Part shown: positions 1 through 9,272 of the stretch, in pieces | Position numbering within the stretch: position 1 is the first letter of the stretch | How the letters are laid out: every line of letters starts with the position of its first letter | Assembly: GCF_001039355.2 (NCBI RefSeq) | Contig: NW_019775813.1 | Coordinates: forward strand, 34,357-61,433 | Source: Lingula anatina | Lineage: Eukaryota; Brachiopoda; Lingulata; Lingulida; Lingulidae | Direction of reading: 5' to 3' | DNA length: 27,077 bases | Made by a program: the position numbers and the translations under genes | Notes under the pieces: model-generated | The model's input: only the letters and a program-made list of their open reading frames with translations | Database searches by the model: none | Told to the model about the DNA's origin: nothing

Positions 1-177
1 TTTCAAATAGTCTTTTCGATGTATAAACCATATCCAGGTACACGTCATTTCATAATGATAACAAAAGTGGTGTAGTTTAAGAGAAAAGAAATTGAACTCA
101 CATAACTCAACCTATCAACAACAGTATGTTAGACCTACAAATGAAAACTGTATCTCTTTCAACTCAACAACTCAGAA

Positions 178-621
178 TCAAAATCGCAGTTCTGACATAC
201 TCAGTATGTACATTTGGTCAACCTTAGTACAGTCTTCATGTGACCACTTTAGACAAACAATGCATTTAACCCATTTCTCTTTTGGTCGGCTGTTAATGAA
301 CGGCTCCCCACAAGCCAGAGATGGCCACTCTTCTTCTGACTCAGAATCGTTGGTCATCTTTAATTTCCTTTTTCTTGATTTTCTCTATCGACTAGAAATC
401 TTTAACTGTTTTTTATTTTTGTTGCGCTTGTCCTTTTTAATTTTGTTGGGCTTGGCCTTTTCTTTTTCGAGTAGCTCATTTTCAGGTGTGTCAGTTAGTA
501 CTGCACTGCATCGTTTTCTTCTTTTAATCTTTGGACTGCGACGGTGAGCCTTTGGAACCGGTCTAATTATTGCTGGACTTGAGCTGTTTTGGGCTTTTCT
601 TAAGTGCGCTTTAGACCCCAT
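178..621 (-). pseudogene. Relic of a pogo-type (Tigger/CENP-B-like) transposase, C-terminal part
   Basis: One minus-strand frame stays readable for 148 codons, with a single in-frame TAG at 385-387. Seen from the N-terminal side, it has IIRPVPKAHRRSP, then basic KIKRRKR, then VLTDTPENELLEKEKAK, then a Lys-rich run. After the stop come a Ser/Glu-rich acidic stretch and a Cys/His/Trp segment (CGEPFINSRPKEKWVKC, then CLKWSHEDC). From family knowledge, an LTDTPE-type motif, a Lys-rich linker and a terminal PHD-like zinc finger mark the C-terminus of invertebrate pogo-family transposases. The DDE catalytic core is not present here. The frame begins at the edge of the MITE-like repeat at 615-805, which may have cut the gene. 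The first zinc-finger Cys position looks lost. This is a non-functional fragment; family identity is inferred from motifs only. Confidence 0.7.
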
Positions 622-805
622 TTCCAGAGATTAGATCGATCTACTTTAGACCGACCTAACTCCCTGGGGGTTCACGCTAAATAGCTGTCAGCCGAGCGGA
701 CACCAAAGTTAATTACCCCCTTACAGCTTGTAGTAGGCGGGACGGACATTTAAGCCGGATTATCTGACAGTAATCTAGTGACAGTAATCTAGATCGATCT
801 AAAAG
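615..805. mobile_element. MITE-like dispersed repeat, copy A
   Basis: About 190 bp that match the reverse complement of 17658-17875, including the shared cores CTGGGGGTTCACGCTAA, GTCAGCCGAGCGG, CAGCTTGTAGTAGGCGGGAC and ATTATCTGACAGTAATCTAG. The edges carry imperfect inverted AGATCGATCT motifs. There is no coding capacity. It lies directly against the start of the transposase relic. The class of element is not certain and no clean target duplication was found. Confidence 0.65.
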
Positions 806-1327
806 CCTTAGTGTGCTGTAGCACCTCTTCCGGTGAGGGCAACTGAGATTTCAACTGAATCTATGCCTAAGTTACGAGGTGAATGTTTGTCTTTTCTGGC
901 GGATTTTGTGCCCTCGTTCACTAAACATTAACAGCAACCCCCAACCCATTACACAAAGCATCTAAAACAATATCGGCAGAATTGGTGTTGTATAGTTTAT
1001 CCATAACATAGGCTCTCAGCTAGAATATTTTCATTTTTCCGCGAAAAGCAGAGTAATAATCGACATTTCCTTCCACATCTAAAAGCAATTTATCGCAAAA
1101 AGCAACAGTGGGCATGCAGACAATTTTCGACCAAACAGCTAGCAACTGCATTTAACAAGCAGTGACCATCCCCTCTTCTACACGCATGTACATTCTGGCA
1201 TCTTGGAGATGTTCTATCAGCTAGATTTCCTCTCCAGTTGGAGTTGTACTGGGTTACTACGTTACTACTCTCTTCAAAGTTGAAATTAAAACATTTAGAG
1301 AGGTTTAAAAAAAATGAAAAACACCGT
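806..1327. other. Intergenic, nothing recognised
   Basis: About 520 bp with no convincing open frame or repeat structure visible. It may include upstream remains of the minus-strand transposase, but I could not follow its frame past the repeat at 615-805. Confidence 0.5.
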
Positions 1328-1754
1328 GCGGGGTGGGTTGGAACACCCCCGACAGTGTTCCAACTGGCCCCATGTCAAATGTTCCGACCAGCCCCCATGA
1401 CGTCATGGCCTACTAATGACACTGTATTTCTTTAACACGTGGGAAGTGATTAAAAAAAACAACAGCTTTTTGAACATCAAGGTGGTCCTAAACGCTTTGC
1501 ACAATTTCAGTGATATAATCCTTATACTTTAGTTTACAGCACGATGAATGTCAAAAATATGAAAACTTACTTCGAGTAGCGAAAATAAGTTTTTTTCGCA
1601 TAAAACTTTTAATGCATTTTCGAAACTTCCACAAGTTTACCAGATGAATGACCATGCCCCGTGACATTTTTATGCTGAAGGAGCACATGATCGGTCTTGT
1701 GATTTAAGAAATAAAGCCAATGTTCCAACTTACCCGCGTTCCAACCCACCCCGC
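1328..1754. mobile_element. Non-autonomous DNA transposon with 17 bp inverted ends
   Basis: GCGGGGTGGGTTGGAAC at 1328-1344 is repeated exactly as its reverse complement at 1738-1754, enclosing 427 bp. The GTTCCAAC octamer (or a near match) also recurs just inside the ends, near 1357, 1380 and 1721, as expected for subterminal transposase-binding repeats. There is no transposase frame. The exact outer boundary and target duplication are unclear. Confidence 0.6.
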
Positions 1755-2065
1755 TCTCCCCTATTCATAGGAGTGAATCAAAGAAATAAAATTGAAGCAA
1801 AAAAACTTTTTAAGTACATTAAATCTTTTCCATCAGAGCACTAGACACCTTTTGTTCGGCTTCAATATATTGAAAGTTTTATCATAGCAGTTTCACGCAC
1901 AAACACATTGTTTTTTCCTTGTATGTAGAGTGCTACAGTGTACGTACCCCTCCCCTTTACTAGCTTTACACGCACCCTTCCAAACTCTTTAAGCTTGGGA
2001 GGTGTTGTAACATCTAGCACTGTCTTCAACCGACCCCTTTAATATGCTCACTTTTTATCTATCCC

Positions 2066-2091
2066 TCTGTCTGTCTGTCTATCTATCTATC
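2066..2091. repeat. CTGT/CTAT tetranucleotide satellite
   Basis: Three CTGT units followed by CTAT units. Related tracts lie at the same place upstream of copy 2 (4256-4280), copy 3 (6535-6600) and copy 4 (8840-8905), so the satellite was duplicated with the gene unit. Confidence 0.8.
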
Positions 2092-2310
2092 AATGTAGAT
2101 AAAGACCAATAGCTTTAAAATATGTCGCTCCGTGTTCAATGTCCTATAAAACACAGTTTTTGCATAGTCCAGTGATATTTAGGTGAAGATAATCAGTGGT
2201 CAACTATGTCAGAAAATGACGCCACTACAGCAGATCTCTAGTACATGTATCTATACCTCTGTACTATAACCTGTGAACTATTTGAACTCACATTTTTTAC
2301 CTGTTTTTTC

Positions 2311-2380
2311 TACGATACTTTCGCTTTGATTCACAAGCGCTGTGTTTTGTCATTGGCCCATATTTCCCTTTGTAGACAAG
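2311..2380 (+). promoter_or_regulatory. Core promoter of array copy 1
   Basis: Conserved block shared by all array genes: CGATACTTTCGCTTTG, then TGTTTTGT, an ATTGG (inverted CCAAT) and CCATATTTCCCTTTG. The IRF-like element is at 2317-2328, 96 bp before the ATG. The TATA position reads TGTAGACAAG, so this copy has lost its TATA box compared with copies 2 and 3. Confidence 0.7.
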
Positions 2381-2412
2381 ATCGGTTGTGTTCATTGTGA
2401 CAAGTTTCAAAC

Positions 2413-3479
2413 ATGGTTGAAAAGGGAACTGCATGTTGTGGATGCTGCATATTCTTGGCAATCGTAGCTGTAGCAGGCTTGGGTCTGGGATTCGGAGCAG
2501 AGTGTCTGCACGCCGAGGAACGACTTAAGAACAAGGTACGCGCCACCAGAATATTACTTCTTAAAAATGAACGCTCTATCAAAAAAAGAACTACATGTTA
2601 ACAATATTGTCTATAAATATGAGCAGTAATACTCAATGGAATTCAACATATAGGTCTTCCTGTTCAGATTGCACAAACTAAGTAAAGTTTAACGGGGTGT
2701 TTGCCATGGGAATTTTACTGTTTTAAATCCGCACACAATACTATGTAGTATGTTATGGTAAAGAAGGTATCTATCTATTTTCACTGTACCTTGGAAAGCT
2801 GCCGTGCGAAAATTTCCGATAGGACGTCCTATTGGAAGTCGACCCAAAGTTCTTTAGGTTTTTATTGCACAGATGCCCAGAAAAAGAAACCTATAGGACG
2901 TCGGATCCTACATATTCCCATACAACCATGTAGGATTCCTATAGAGTCCAATACAGTAGAGTCCTATAAGACATTTCACATGGGTTAGTGTAATATAACG
3001 GATTTTTAGATACAGAGCAATGTATAACACATATTCTGTGACTGTAAAGAGTTATAGCACAACCACATTCAAAAGCCGGCTTGAAAAAATTAATGTCATA
3101 TTTGCAGGACTGTCAGGGGGTTGTCAGCGATGCTGCTGCGGTCGTCTTGATCATAGTCGGTGTTTTAGCCGTCATCCTCCTCTGCTGCGGCTGCGGATGT
3201 TGCTCGTTCAAATATGAGAAATCAGACGACACTTCAGGCCTAGTCAGTGCTTAGAAATCCGAGGAAACTTCATACCTCAGCTACCACTGAAACTTAGATA
3301 ACTACAATTTTCTAGGACGATGTCACATAAATTGACAGGTACATGTAGAGGGCGCCCCTCCTGATTACGCAGCCACTCAATGGACCGTCCCAACTCACAC
3401 CGTCCTAGGCAAGATCCACGTTATTAGACATGTTACATGTACCAATGGTAAACCTGGCATTAGCAGACCAAGGATATAG
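2413..3479 (+). CDS. Array copy 1: small two-pass membrane protein with PPxY tail
   Basis: Exons 2413-2535, 3108-3242 and 3339-3479 give 132 residues. Exon 1 starts MVEKGTACCGCC, has a hydrophobic segment (about 13-30) and a polar loop ending RLKNK. The phase-0 intron has donor AAG/GTACGC and acceptor TTTGCAG. Exon 2 encodes DCQGVVSDAAA, a second hydrophobic segment (about 50-68) and a Cys cluster. One cysteine flanks each side of the loop (31 and 43). The third exon is inferred from a GTCAGT donor and a TTGACAG acceptor; splicing stays in frame and adds APPDYAATQW and KIHVIRHVT, matching the tails of copies 2 and 4. If the 96 bp intron is kept, the protein ends at TAG 3252-3254 (89 residues). 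PPDY fits the PPxY motif for WW domains of Nedd4-type ligases. AATAAA lies at 3852. Function unknown. Confidence 0.8.
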
Positions 3480-4542
3480 ACAAAAAATAGAAGAAGACGG
3501 ACTAGTGCCACTACTTATGTCAGATTAAGTATGGATATTTTCCCTTGGACAAGAAAAACACAACGACCAGACTTGTTAGATTTAATTTAATTACGGCTGA
3601 ATGGGACAAAATTTTTATCAGATTTTTCAACATCAGAATTATGAATTTGCAATCTTCACATTGTCTTCAACGCGGCTATTCAGAAGTGCACTTTATGTCT
3701 CAATTATATTCCCTTATTACATATAAATCAGGGATTTAGAATTGCCTGTTTATCACCTCTGTAAACATCACTCAGTACAACAAGGGGTTAATTCTTTTAT
3801 CTGCCGATGTTCATGTCCGTTATTTTCGATTTAATCAAATATCAGAATTTTAATAAATACGCTGCTCTTGCTACCATGAGCTTTTGTTTTATTTTTCATA
3901 ATTTCTTACTATCACGAGCTTTAAACCTAATATTTTACATTTAGTTTCCATTGGGTAAAATTCAAATTTGATGTTAATGCACAACATCACAATAATTCAG
4001 TGTTTTAAATGACGAGAATAAGTATAAACTTAACTAAATGTGAATGCATTTTTGGACGGTAATTCTATGTTTATAACGACTGGTTGCTCTTTTAGAAGAA
4101 ATGCAAAATGGATGATGATTATAATCATGCTGTCTTTGATATAAAAATTTGTACAGTACCGAAACACTACTTAACTCCTTAAGCTTGGGAGGTGTCGTAA
4201 CATTTCGCACTCTCTTCAACCGACCCCTTAACATGCTCACTTTTTCTATCTAACCCTGTCTGTCTGTCTATATATCTATAAAGTACCAAAGGACCCATAC
4301 CTTTCTATGTGACTTTAAAATGTGTCGACGTCACGTGTCGCTCCACGTTCAATACCCAAAAAAACATGGTGCTTAACGTTAGCATTAGCTGTTTTGCATA
4401 GTCTAATGATATTTTGGTGAAGATAATCAGTGGTCAACTATGTCAGAAAATTAAGCAACTACAGCTGATCTGTAGTATCTACAGGCCTGCCTCTGTACCA
4501 TGCCCTGTGCCCAGTCTGAACTCGCACTTCAAATTATATTTT
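3480..4542. other. 3' flank of copy 1 and spacer to copy 2
   Basis: It holds the likely 3' UTR of copy 1 with AATAAA at 3852-3857, then the upstream block of copy 2 (TTGGGAGGTGT at about 4184, tetranucleotide satellite 4256-4280, and the shared AAGATAATCAGTGG segment near 4421). No other gene is seen. Confidence 0.6.
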
Positions 4543-4604
4543 GCTTTCGCTTTGATTCACACGCGTTGTGTTTTGTCCTTGGCCCATATTTCCTTTGTAT
4601 AAAA
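4543..4604 (+). promoter_or_regulatory. Core promoter of array copy 2
   Basis: IRF-like element GCTTTCGCTTTG at 4543-4554, conserved TTGTGTTTTGTCCTTGGCCC block, and a consensus TATAAAA at 4598-4604, 43 bp before the ATG. That distance implies a very short 5' leader. Confidence 0.75.
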
Positions 4605-4640
4605 TGGACTGTGTTCGGTGTGGTTAGCTCAGTTTTAAAC

Positions 4641-5733
4641 ATGAGTGTAACTGTATACATTGACGAAGAGACCAAAAAGTGTGTGTGCTGGAGTGTCGGG
4701 TTTATAATTTTGATAGTAGGCTGTCTGACATTCGGAGCACGTTGTCTGCACGCCGAGGATCGACTGAAGAACAAGGTACTTGTATTAGTATGGTGTTGGT
4801 CACCACCAGAATAACTACATGTTAACAACATTGTCAAGAAATCTGGGCAGTTAGAAGCACCGGAATGCAACACATAGGTGTTTCGGTTCAGCTTTGCTGA
4901 ATAAAACAAACTTTAAAGGTGTGTTTGCTATGACAGTTTTACACTTTAGTATCCGCTTACAGTACCATAAGCAGATACTATGCAATATGTTATGGTAAAG
5001 AGTATATCTATCGATTTAAACCTACCTTAAAAAGTCATAGTACAAACATTTCTGATATGACGTCCTATATAAACCAAAGGTTCTCTAGTATTCTATAGGA
5101 AATATGCTTAAAATAAGAAACCTACAGATACGTTTGATCCTATAGAATCCCATGGACCCATGTAGGATTCCTGTAGAATCCCGCAGAATTCATATTAAGT
5201 CCCATGCTACGGTATAAGACATAAGTAAGTGTTGCTTTTATACATGTATAACGGGTTTTCAGTAAAAATAAAGTGTATATAACTCAAAGACTGCCCCTGT
5301 AAACCATGTTCAAAAGCCCGCTTGAACATTTTATGTCATTTTTGCAGGACTGCCAGTGGGTTGTCAGCGATGCTGCTGCGGTCGTCTTGATTATCGTTGG
5401 TAGTTTGGCCATCATCCTTTTCTGTCTTTGCTGCGGATGTTGCTTGCTCCACTCAGAGAATTCCCAAGAATCTTCACGCCTGGTCAGTGCTTAGAACTCC
5501 ACGGAAACTTCATACCACAGCTACCACTGACACTTAGATCAAACAACCACGATTTTCTAGGACAATGCAATTTAAATTGATAGGTAGAGGGCGCACCTCC
5601 TGATTACGCGGCCACTCATTGGACCTCCCCAACTCGCATCGTCCTAGGCCAGATCCACGTCATTAGACACGTTACATGTAACAATAATAGAGCAGGAAAA
5701 AACAATGAGCAGAAGGTTCAGAAGTCGGACTAG
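4641..5733 (+). CDS. Array copy 2: small two-pass membrane protein with PPxY tail
   Basis: Exons 4641-4775, 5348-5482 and 5584-5733 give 139 residues. The N-terminus is longer than in copy 1 and acidic (MSVTVYIDEETKK), followed by CVCWSVGF and the first membrane segment (about 19-33). The loop LHAEDRLKNK joins exon 2 (DCQWVVSDAAA), the second membrane segment and a Cys-rich juxtamembrane stretch. The third exon, reached through GTCAGT and ATTGATAG splice sites over a 101 bp intron, encodes APPDYAATHW (PPDY at residues 95-98) and QIHVIRHVT. Intron retention would stop at 5492-5494. The open frame extends upstream past the ATG, but that stretch is the promoter with the TATA box, so the ATG at 4641 is preferred. 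AATAAA is at 6004. Function unknown. Confidence 0.8.
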
Positions 5734-6870
5734 TGCCACTATTTAATTAAATTACGGCTGCATGGGACAAAATGTTATTTCAGTTATTTCGACCAGCAGA
5801 AATATATGTGAATTTACAATCTTTACAATGACTTCAACAGGGCTATTCAAAGGGTCTTTATTATAGTATTTCTTTACATTTAAACCAGAAATTATAGAAT
5901 TGCCTACTTGTAATCCCTTAAAACAATACTCGAAGAAAGGTGTTAATTTTTTATCTGCCATTCACATGCCTGTTACTTGCGCTTTATACATTCATTAGAA
6001 TTGAATAAAAACGCACCTCTAGCTATTATGAGCTTTTGGGTTTTTTTTTCATAATTTCTTGCTATCACGAGCTTTAAACCTAATATTTTACATCTAATTC
6101 AGGTTAATTTTCAATTAGGTTAATTTTAAATCTGATGTTTATGCACCACATCACAGTAATTCAGTGTTTGAAATGATGAGAATAAGTATAAACTTGATTA
6201 AATATAATTCCATGTTTATAATGACGAGTTTCTCTTTTAGTAGGAATGCAAAAGGGATGATGCTTTTAATCATGCTATCTTTGATATAAAAATGTGTACG
6301 GTGTTTTATCAAAGAAATTACGGTTTGCCATTCACTTAAATAAAAAAAAAATGTTCATCTAGTCAAAATTTCTCGTATTTCGTATAGTGTACATCTATTC
6401 AGAGAGGTAAATCAAAGAAATCAAATCTGTTGAAGCTTAAAGGTTTCTTAAGAACTAGAACCTTGGGAGGTGTCGTCACATTTATCACTCTCTTCAACCG
6501 ACCCCTTAACTATTCACTTTTTCTACCTTTCCGTCTCTCTGTCTGTCTGTTTGTCTTTCCGTCCACCTATCTATCTATAGAATTTTCTATCTATCTATAA
6601 ATGTACATACAGGTACATACCAATCAATATCTTTCTATGTGGGTTTAGAATGTGTCGATGTCACGTGTCGCTTTAAGATCAATGCCAATAAAACATGGTG
6701 TACTTCTCAGTATTTGCTGTTTGGCATCGTTCAGTGATAATTTGATCAAGATAATCAGTGGTTCTCCATGTCGTAAAATGCAGCCAACTACATCGAATCT
6801 GTAGTATCTATACCACGCCTTGTGACCATCGTAAACGTACTTAATCAAAGTATATTTTTACTTAATTTCT
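5734..6870. other. 3' flank of copy 2 and spacer to copy 3
   Basis: It holds the poly(A) signal AATAAA at 6004-6009 and the duplicated upstream block of copy 3 (TTGGGAGGTGT at about 6462, tetranucleotide satellite 6535-6600). Much of 5970-6700 matches 8280-9010 closely. No other gene is seen. Confidence 0.6.
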
Positions 6871-6937
6871 ACGATACTTTCGCTTTGATTCACATGCGTT
6901 GTGTTTTGACGTTGGCCCCTATTCCCTTGGTATAAAA
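6871..6937 (+). promoter_or_regulatory. Core promoter of array copy 3
   Basis: CGATACTTTCGCTTTG with the IRF-like element at 6876-6887, the conserved GTTGTGTTTTG block, and TATAAAA at 6931-6937, 43 bp before the ATG at 6974. Confidence 0.75.
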
Positions 6938-6973
6938 TCGATTGTGTTAAGTGTGGTGAGTTCAGTTTTAAAA

Positions 6974-7887
6974 ATGGAAGCACCATTATATACACAAATA
7001 GACAAAGACACCAAAGGTTGTGTGTGCTGGAGTGTCGGGTTTATAATTGTTATAGTCTGCTGTCTGGCAATCGGAACACAGTGTCAGACAGACGCGAAAC
7101 GACTGAATAACAAGGTACGTGTACTACGGTAGTACGGTGTGGGTCGCCAAGAAGAATATTTCTTCTCAAAAATTTACGATCGATTGATAGAATATAACTA
7201 CATGTTAACAACATATTGTGTATAAATCTCAGCAGTTCAAAGCACTGAAATACAAGATATATGCCTTTTGGTTCAGACTTTCCGAATAAAACTTTTACGT
7301 GGTGTTTGCTATGGTAATCTTACTCTTTTGGATTCGCTTTAAGTATGTCGGAGTAAATACTATGCATTGTGTTTTAGTAAGGAGTGGATCTATCGATTTT
7401 CTCTATACCCTGAAAAGTTTCGATGCGAAAATTTCCGATAGGACGTCCTATATAAATTGACCAAAAGTTCTCAAAAGTTCTATAGGAAATATGCCCAAAA
7501 TTAGAAAACTATAGTACGTCAGATAATATAGAACCCCATGTACCCATGTAAGATCCCTGTAGTCCCGTAGAATTCCTATTAAGTCCCATGAGACATTCCG
7601 TCGGGGTTACTGTAATATAACGTATTAAGATGCAATGAATAACACCAATTCTGCACCTGCAAATGGTTATAGCACAACTATATTCGGAAGCCCGCTTGAA
7701 CATTTTTGTGTCTTTTTTTTTGCAGGAGGCGTGCAATTGGATTGTCAGCGATGCTGCTGCGGTCGTTCTGATAATTGTCGGTGTCTTGGCCATCATCCTC
7801 CTCTGCTGTTTTTGCTGCGTATATTGCTATCTAAAATCTAAGAAAGACAACAAAGAAACTTCACCTAGGGAAGATCAACGTTATTAG
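6974..7887 (+). CDS. Array copy 3: two-pass membrane protein with shortened, frame-shifted tail
   Basis: Exons 6974-7114 and 7726-7887 give 100 residues. The start MEAPLYTQIDKDTKG resembles copy 2, as does CVCWSVGF before the first membrane segment (about 21-35). Exon 2 starts EACNWIVSDAAA and carries the second segment and a Cys/Tyr cluster. After KETS the DNA jumps to sequence that in copies 1 and 2 encodes LGKIHVIRHVT, but in a shifted frame, and ends at TAG 7885-7887 as PREDQRY. The PPDY segment is deleted. The acceptor is TGCAGGAG, a NAGNAG pair, so residue E48 may be optional. AATAAA is at 8313. The membrane core is intact, so it may still function without the PPxY tail. Confidence 0.75.
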
Positions 7888-9172
7888 ACATGTTACCTGT
7901 ACCAATGGTAAACCCGGTGCTCTTGGTAAACCAGGAATATTAGCAACGAACAGAAGGCTTAAAAGACGGACTAGTGCTTATGTCAGATTAAGTATGAATA
8001 TTTTCCCTTGGACAAGAAAAACAAAACGACCAGAAGTGTTAGATTTAATTCAATTACGGCTGCATGGGACACAACTTTTATCAGATATTTCAACCAGCAG
8101 ATATGAATTTGCTATGTTCCCATTGACTTCAGTGCGGTTATCTAAATGTGTGCCTTACGTCTTTATTATAGTCTTTCATTAAATTTAAATAAGAAATTAT
8201 AAAATTGCTCGCTTTTAATTTCTGAAAACAATACTAAATAAGAAAGGGTGTTAATTTTTTATCTGCCAATTCACATGCCTGTTACTTGCGCTTTATACAT
8301 TCATTAGAATTGAATAAAAATGCTACTCTAGCTACCGCGAGCTTTTGAGTTTTTTCTTAATTTCTTGCTATCACAAGCTTTACACCTAATATTTCAGGTT
8401 AATTTTCAATTGGGTAAATTTTAAACCTGATGTTAATGCACCATATCACAGTAGTTCAGTGTTTGAAATGATGAGAATAAGAATGAGAATCAGTAAGTAT
8501 AAACTTAACTAAATGTAATTCTATGTTTATAATGACGAGTTTCTCTTTTAGTAGAAATGCTAAATGGATGGTGATTTTCATCATGCTATCTTTGATATAA
8601 AATGTGTACAGTGTTTTATCAAAGAAATTACGGTCCGCCATTCACTTCAATAAAAACTGTTCATCTAGTCAAAATTATTATTTTTTGTATAGTGTACATT
8701 TATTCAGAGAAGGAAATCAAAGAATTCAAATTTGTTGAAGCTTGAAGGTGTCTTTAAAAGAACTAGAACCTTGGGAGGTGTCGTCACATCAGTACTCTCT
8801 TTAACCGACCCCTAAATCATTTACTTTTTCTACCTATCTGTCTCTCTGTCTGTCTGTTTGTCTGTCCGTCCATCTGTCTATCTATCGATTTATCTATCTA
8901 TCTATAAATGTACATACATACCAATCAATATCTTTCTATGTGGGTTTAGAATGTGTCGATGTCGCGTGTCGCTCCAAGATCAATGCAATAAAACATGGTG
9001 TAGGGGCCTACTGCTTGGTATTTGCTGTTTGGCATAGTTCAGTGATATTTTGATTAAGATAATTAGTGGCTCGAGATGGCATAAAATGCAACCACTACAG
9101 GGGATCTGTAGAATCTATGCCATGTGCTGTGTCCAATGTAAATGTACATAAACTATATTTTTATTCTATATC
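7888..9172. other. 3' flank of copy 3 and spacer to copy 4
   Basis: It starts with out-of-frame remains of the ancestral tail (to about 7960), then AATAAA at 8313-8318, the TTGGGAGGTGT block at about 8770 and the tetranucleotide satellite 8840-8905. No other gene is seen. Confidence 0.6.
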
Positions 9173-9240
9173 TACGATACTTTCGCTTTCATTCACATGC
9201 GTTGTGTTTTGTCCTTGACCCATTTCCCTTTGTAAACAAA
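9173..9240 (+). promoter_or_regulatory. Core promoter of array copy 4
   Basis: CGATACTTTCGCTTTC; read on the minus strand, 9179-9190 is GAAAGCGAAAGT, a full match to the published IRF-element consensus GAAASYGAAASY. The TATA position reads TGTAAACAAA, which is degenerate. Confidence 0.75.
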
Positions 9241-9272
9241 ATTGGCTGTGTTCATTGTGATAAGTTTCAGAC

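Noticed and set aside
92-547. 151-codon plus-strand open frame at the left end
   Set aside because: It is the antisense of the pogo-type transposase relic, which explains the sequence better.
2755-2988. 77-codon open frame in intron 1 of copy 1, with a distant echo near 17161 in copy 7
   Set aside because: The likeness is explained by homology of the introns. Frames are not kept in copies 2, 3, 4 and 6, and the region is full of palindromic repeats.
4500-4640. In-frame open sequence upstream of the copy 2 ATG, which could extend the protein N-terminally
   Set aside because: This stretch is the conserved promoter block with TATAAAA, aligned to the promoters of the other copies, and the extension is not shared as protein. 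The ATG at 4641 is the better start.
4529-4909. Minus-strand frames opposite exon 1 in several array copies (also 2331-2582, 9161-9436, 11331-11621, 16672-16917)
   Set aside because: They recur only because exon 1 and the promoter are duplicated. They have no start or splice logic and diverge out of frame in the flanks.
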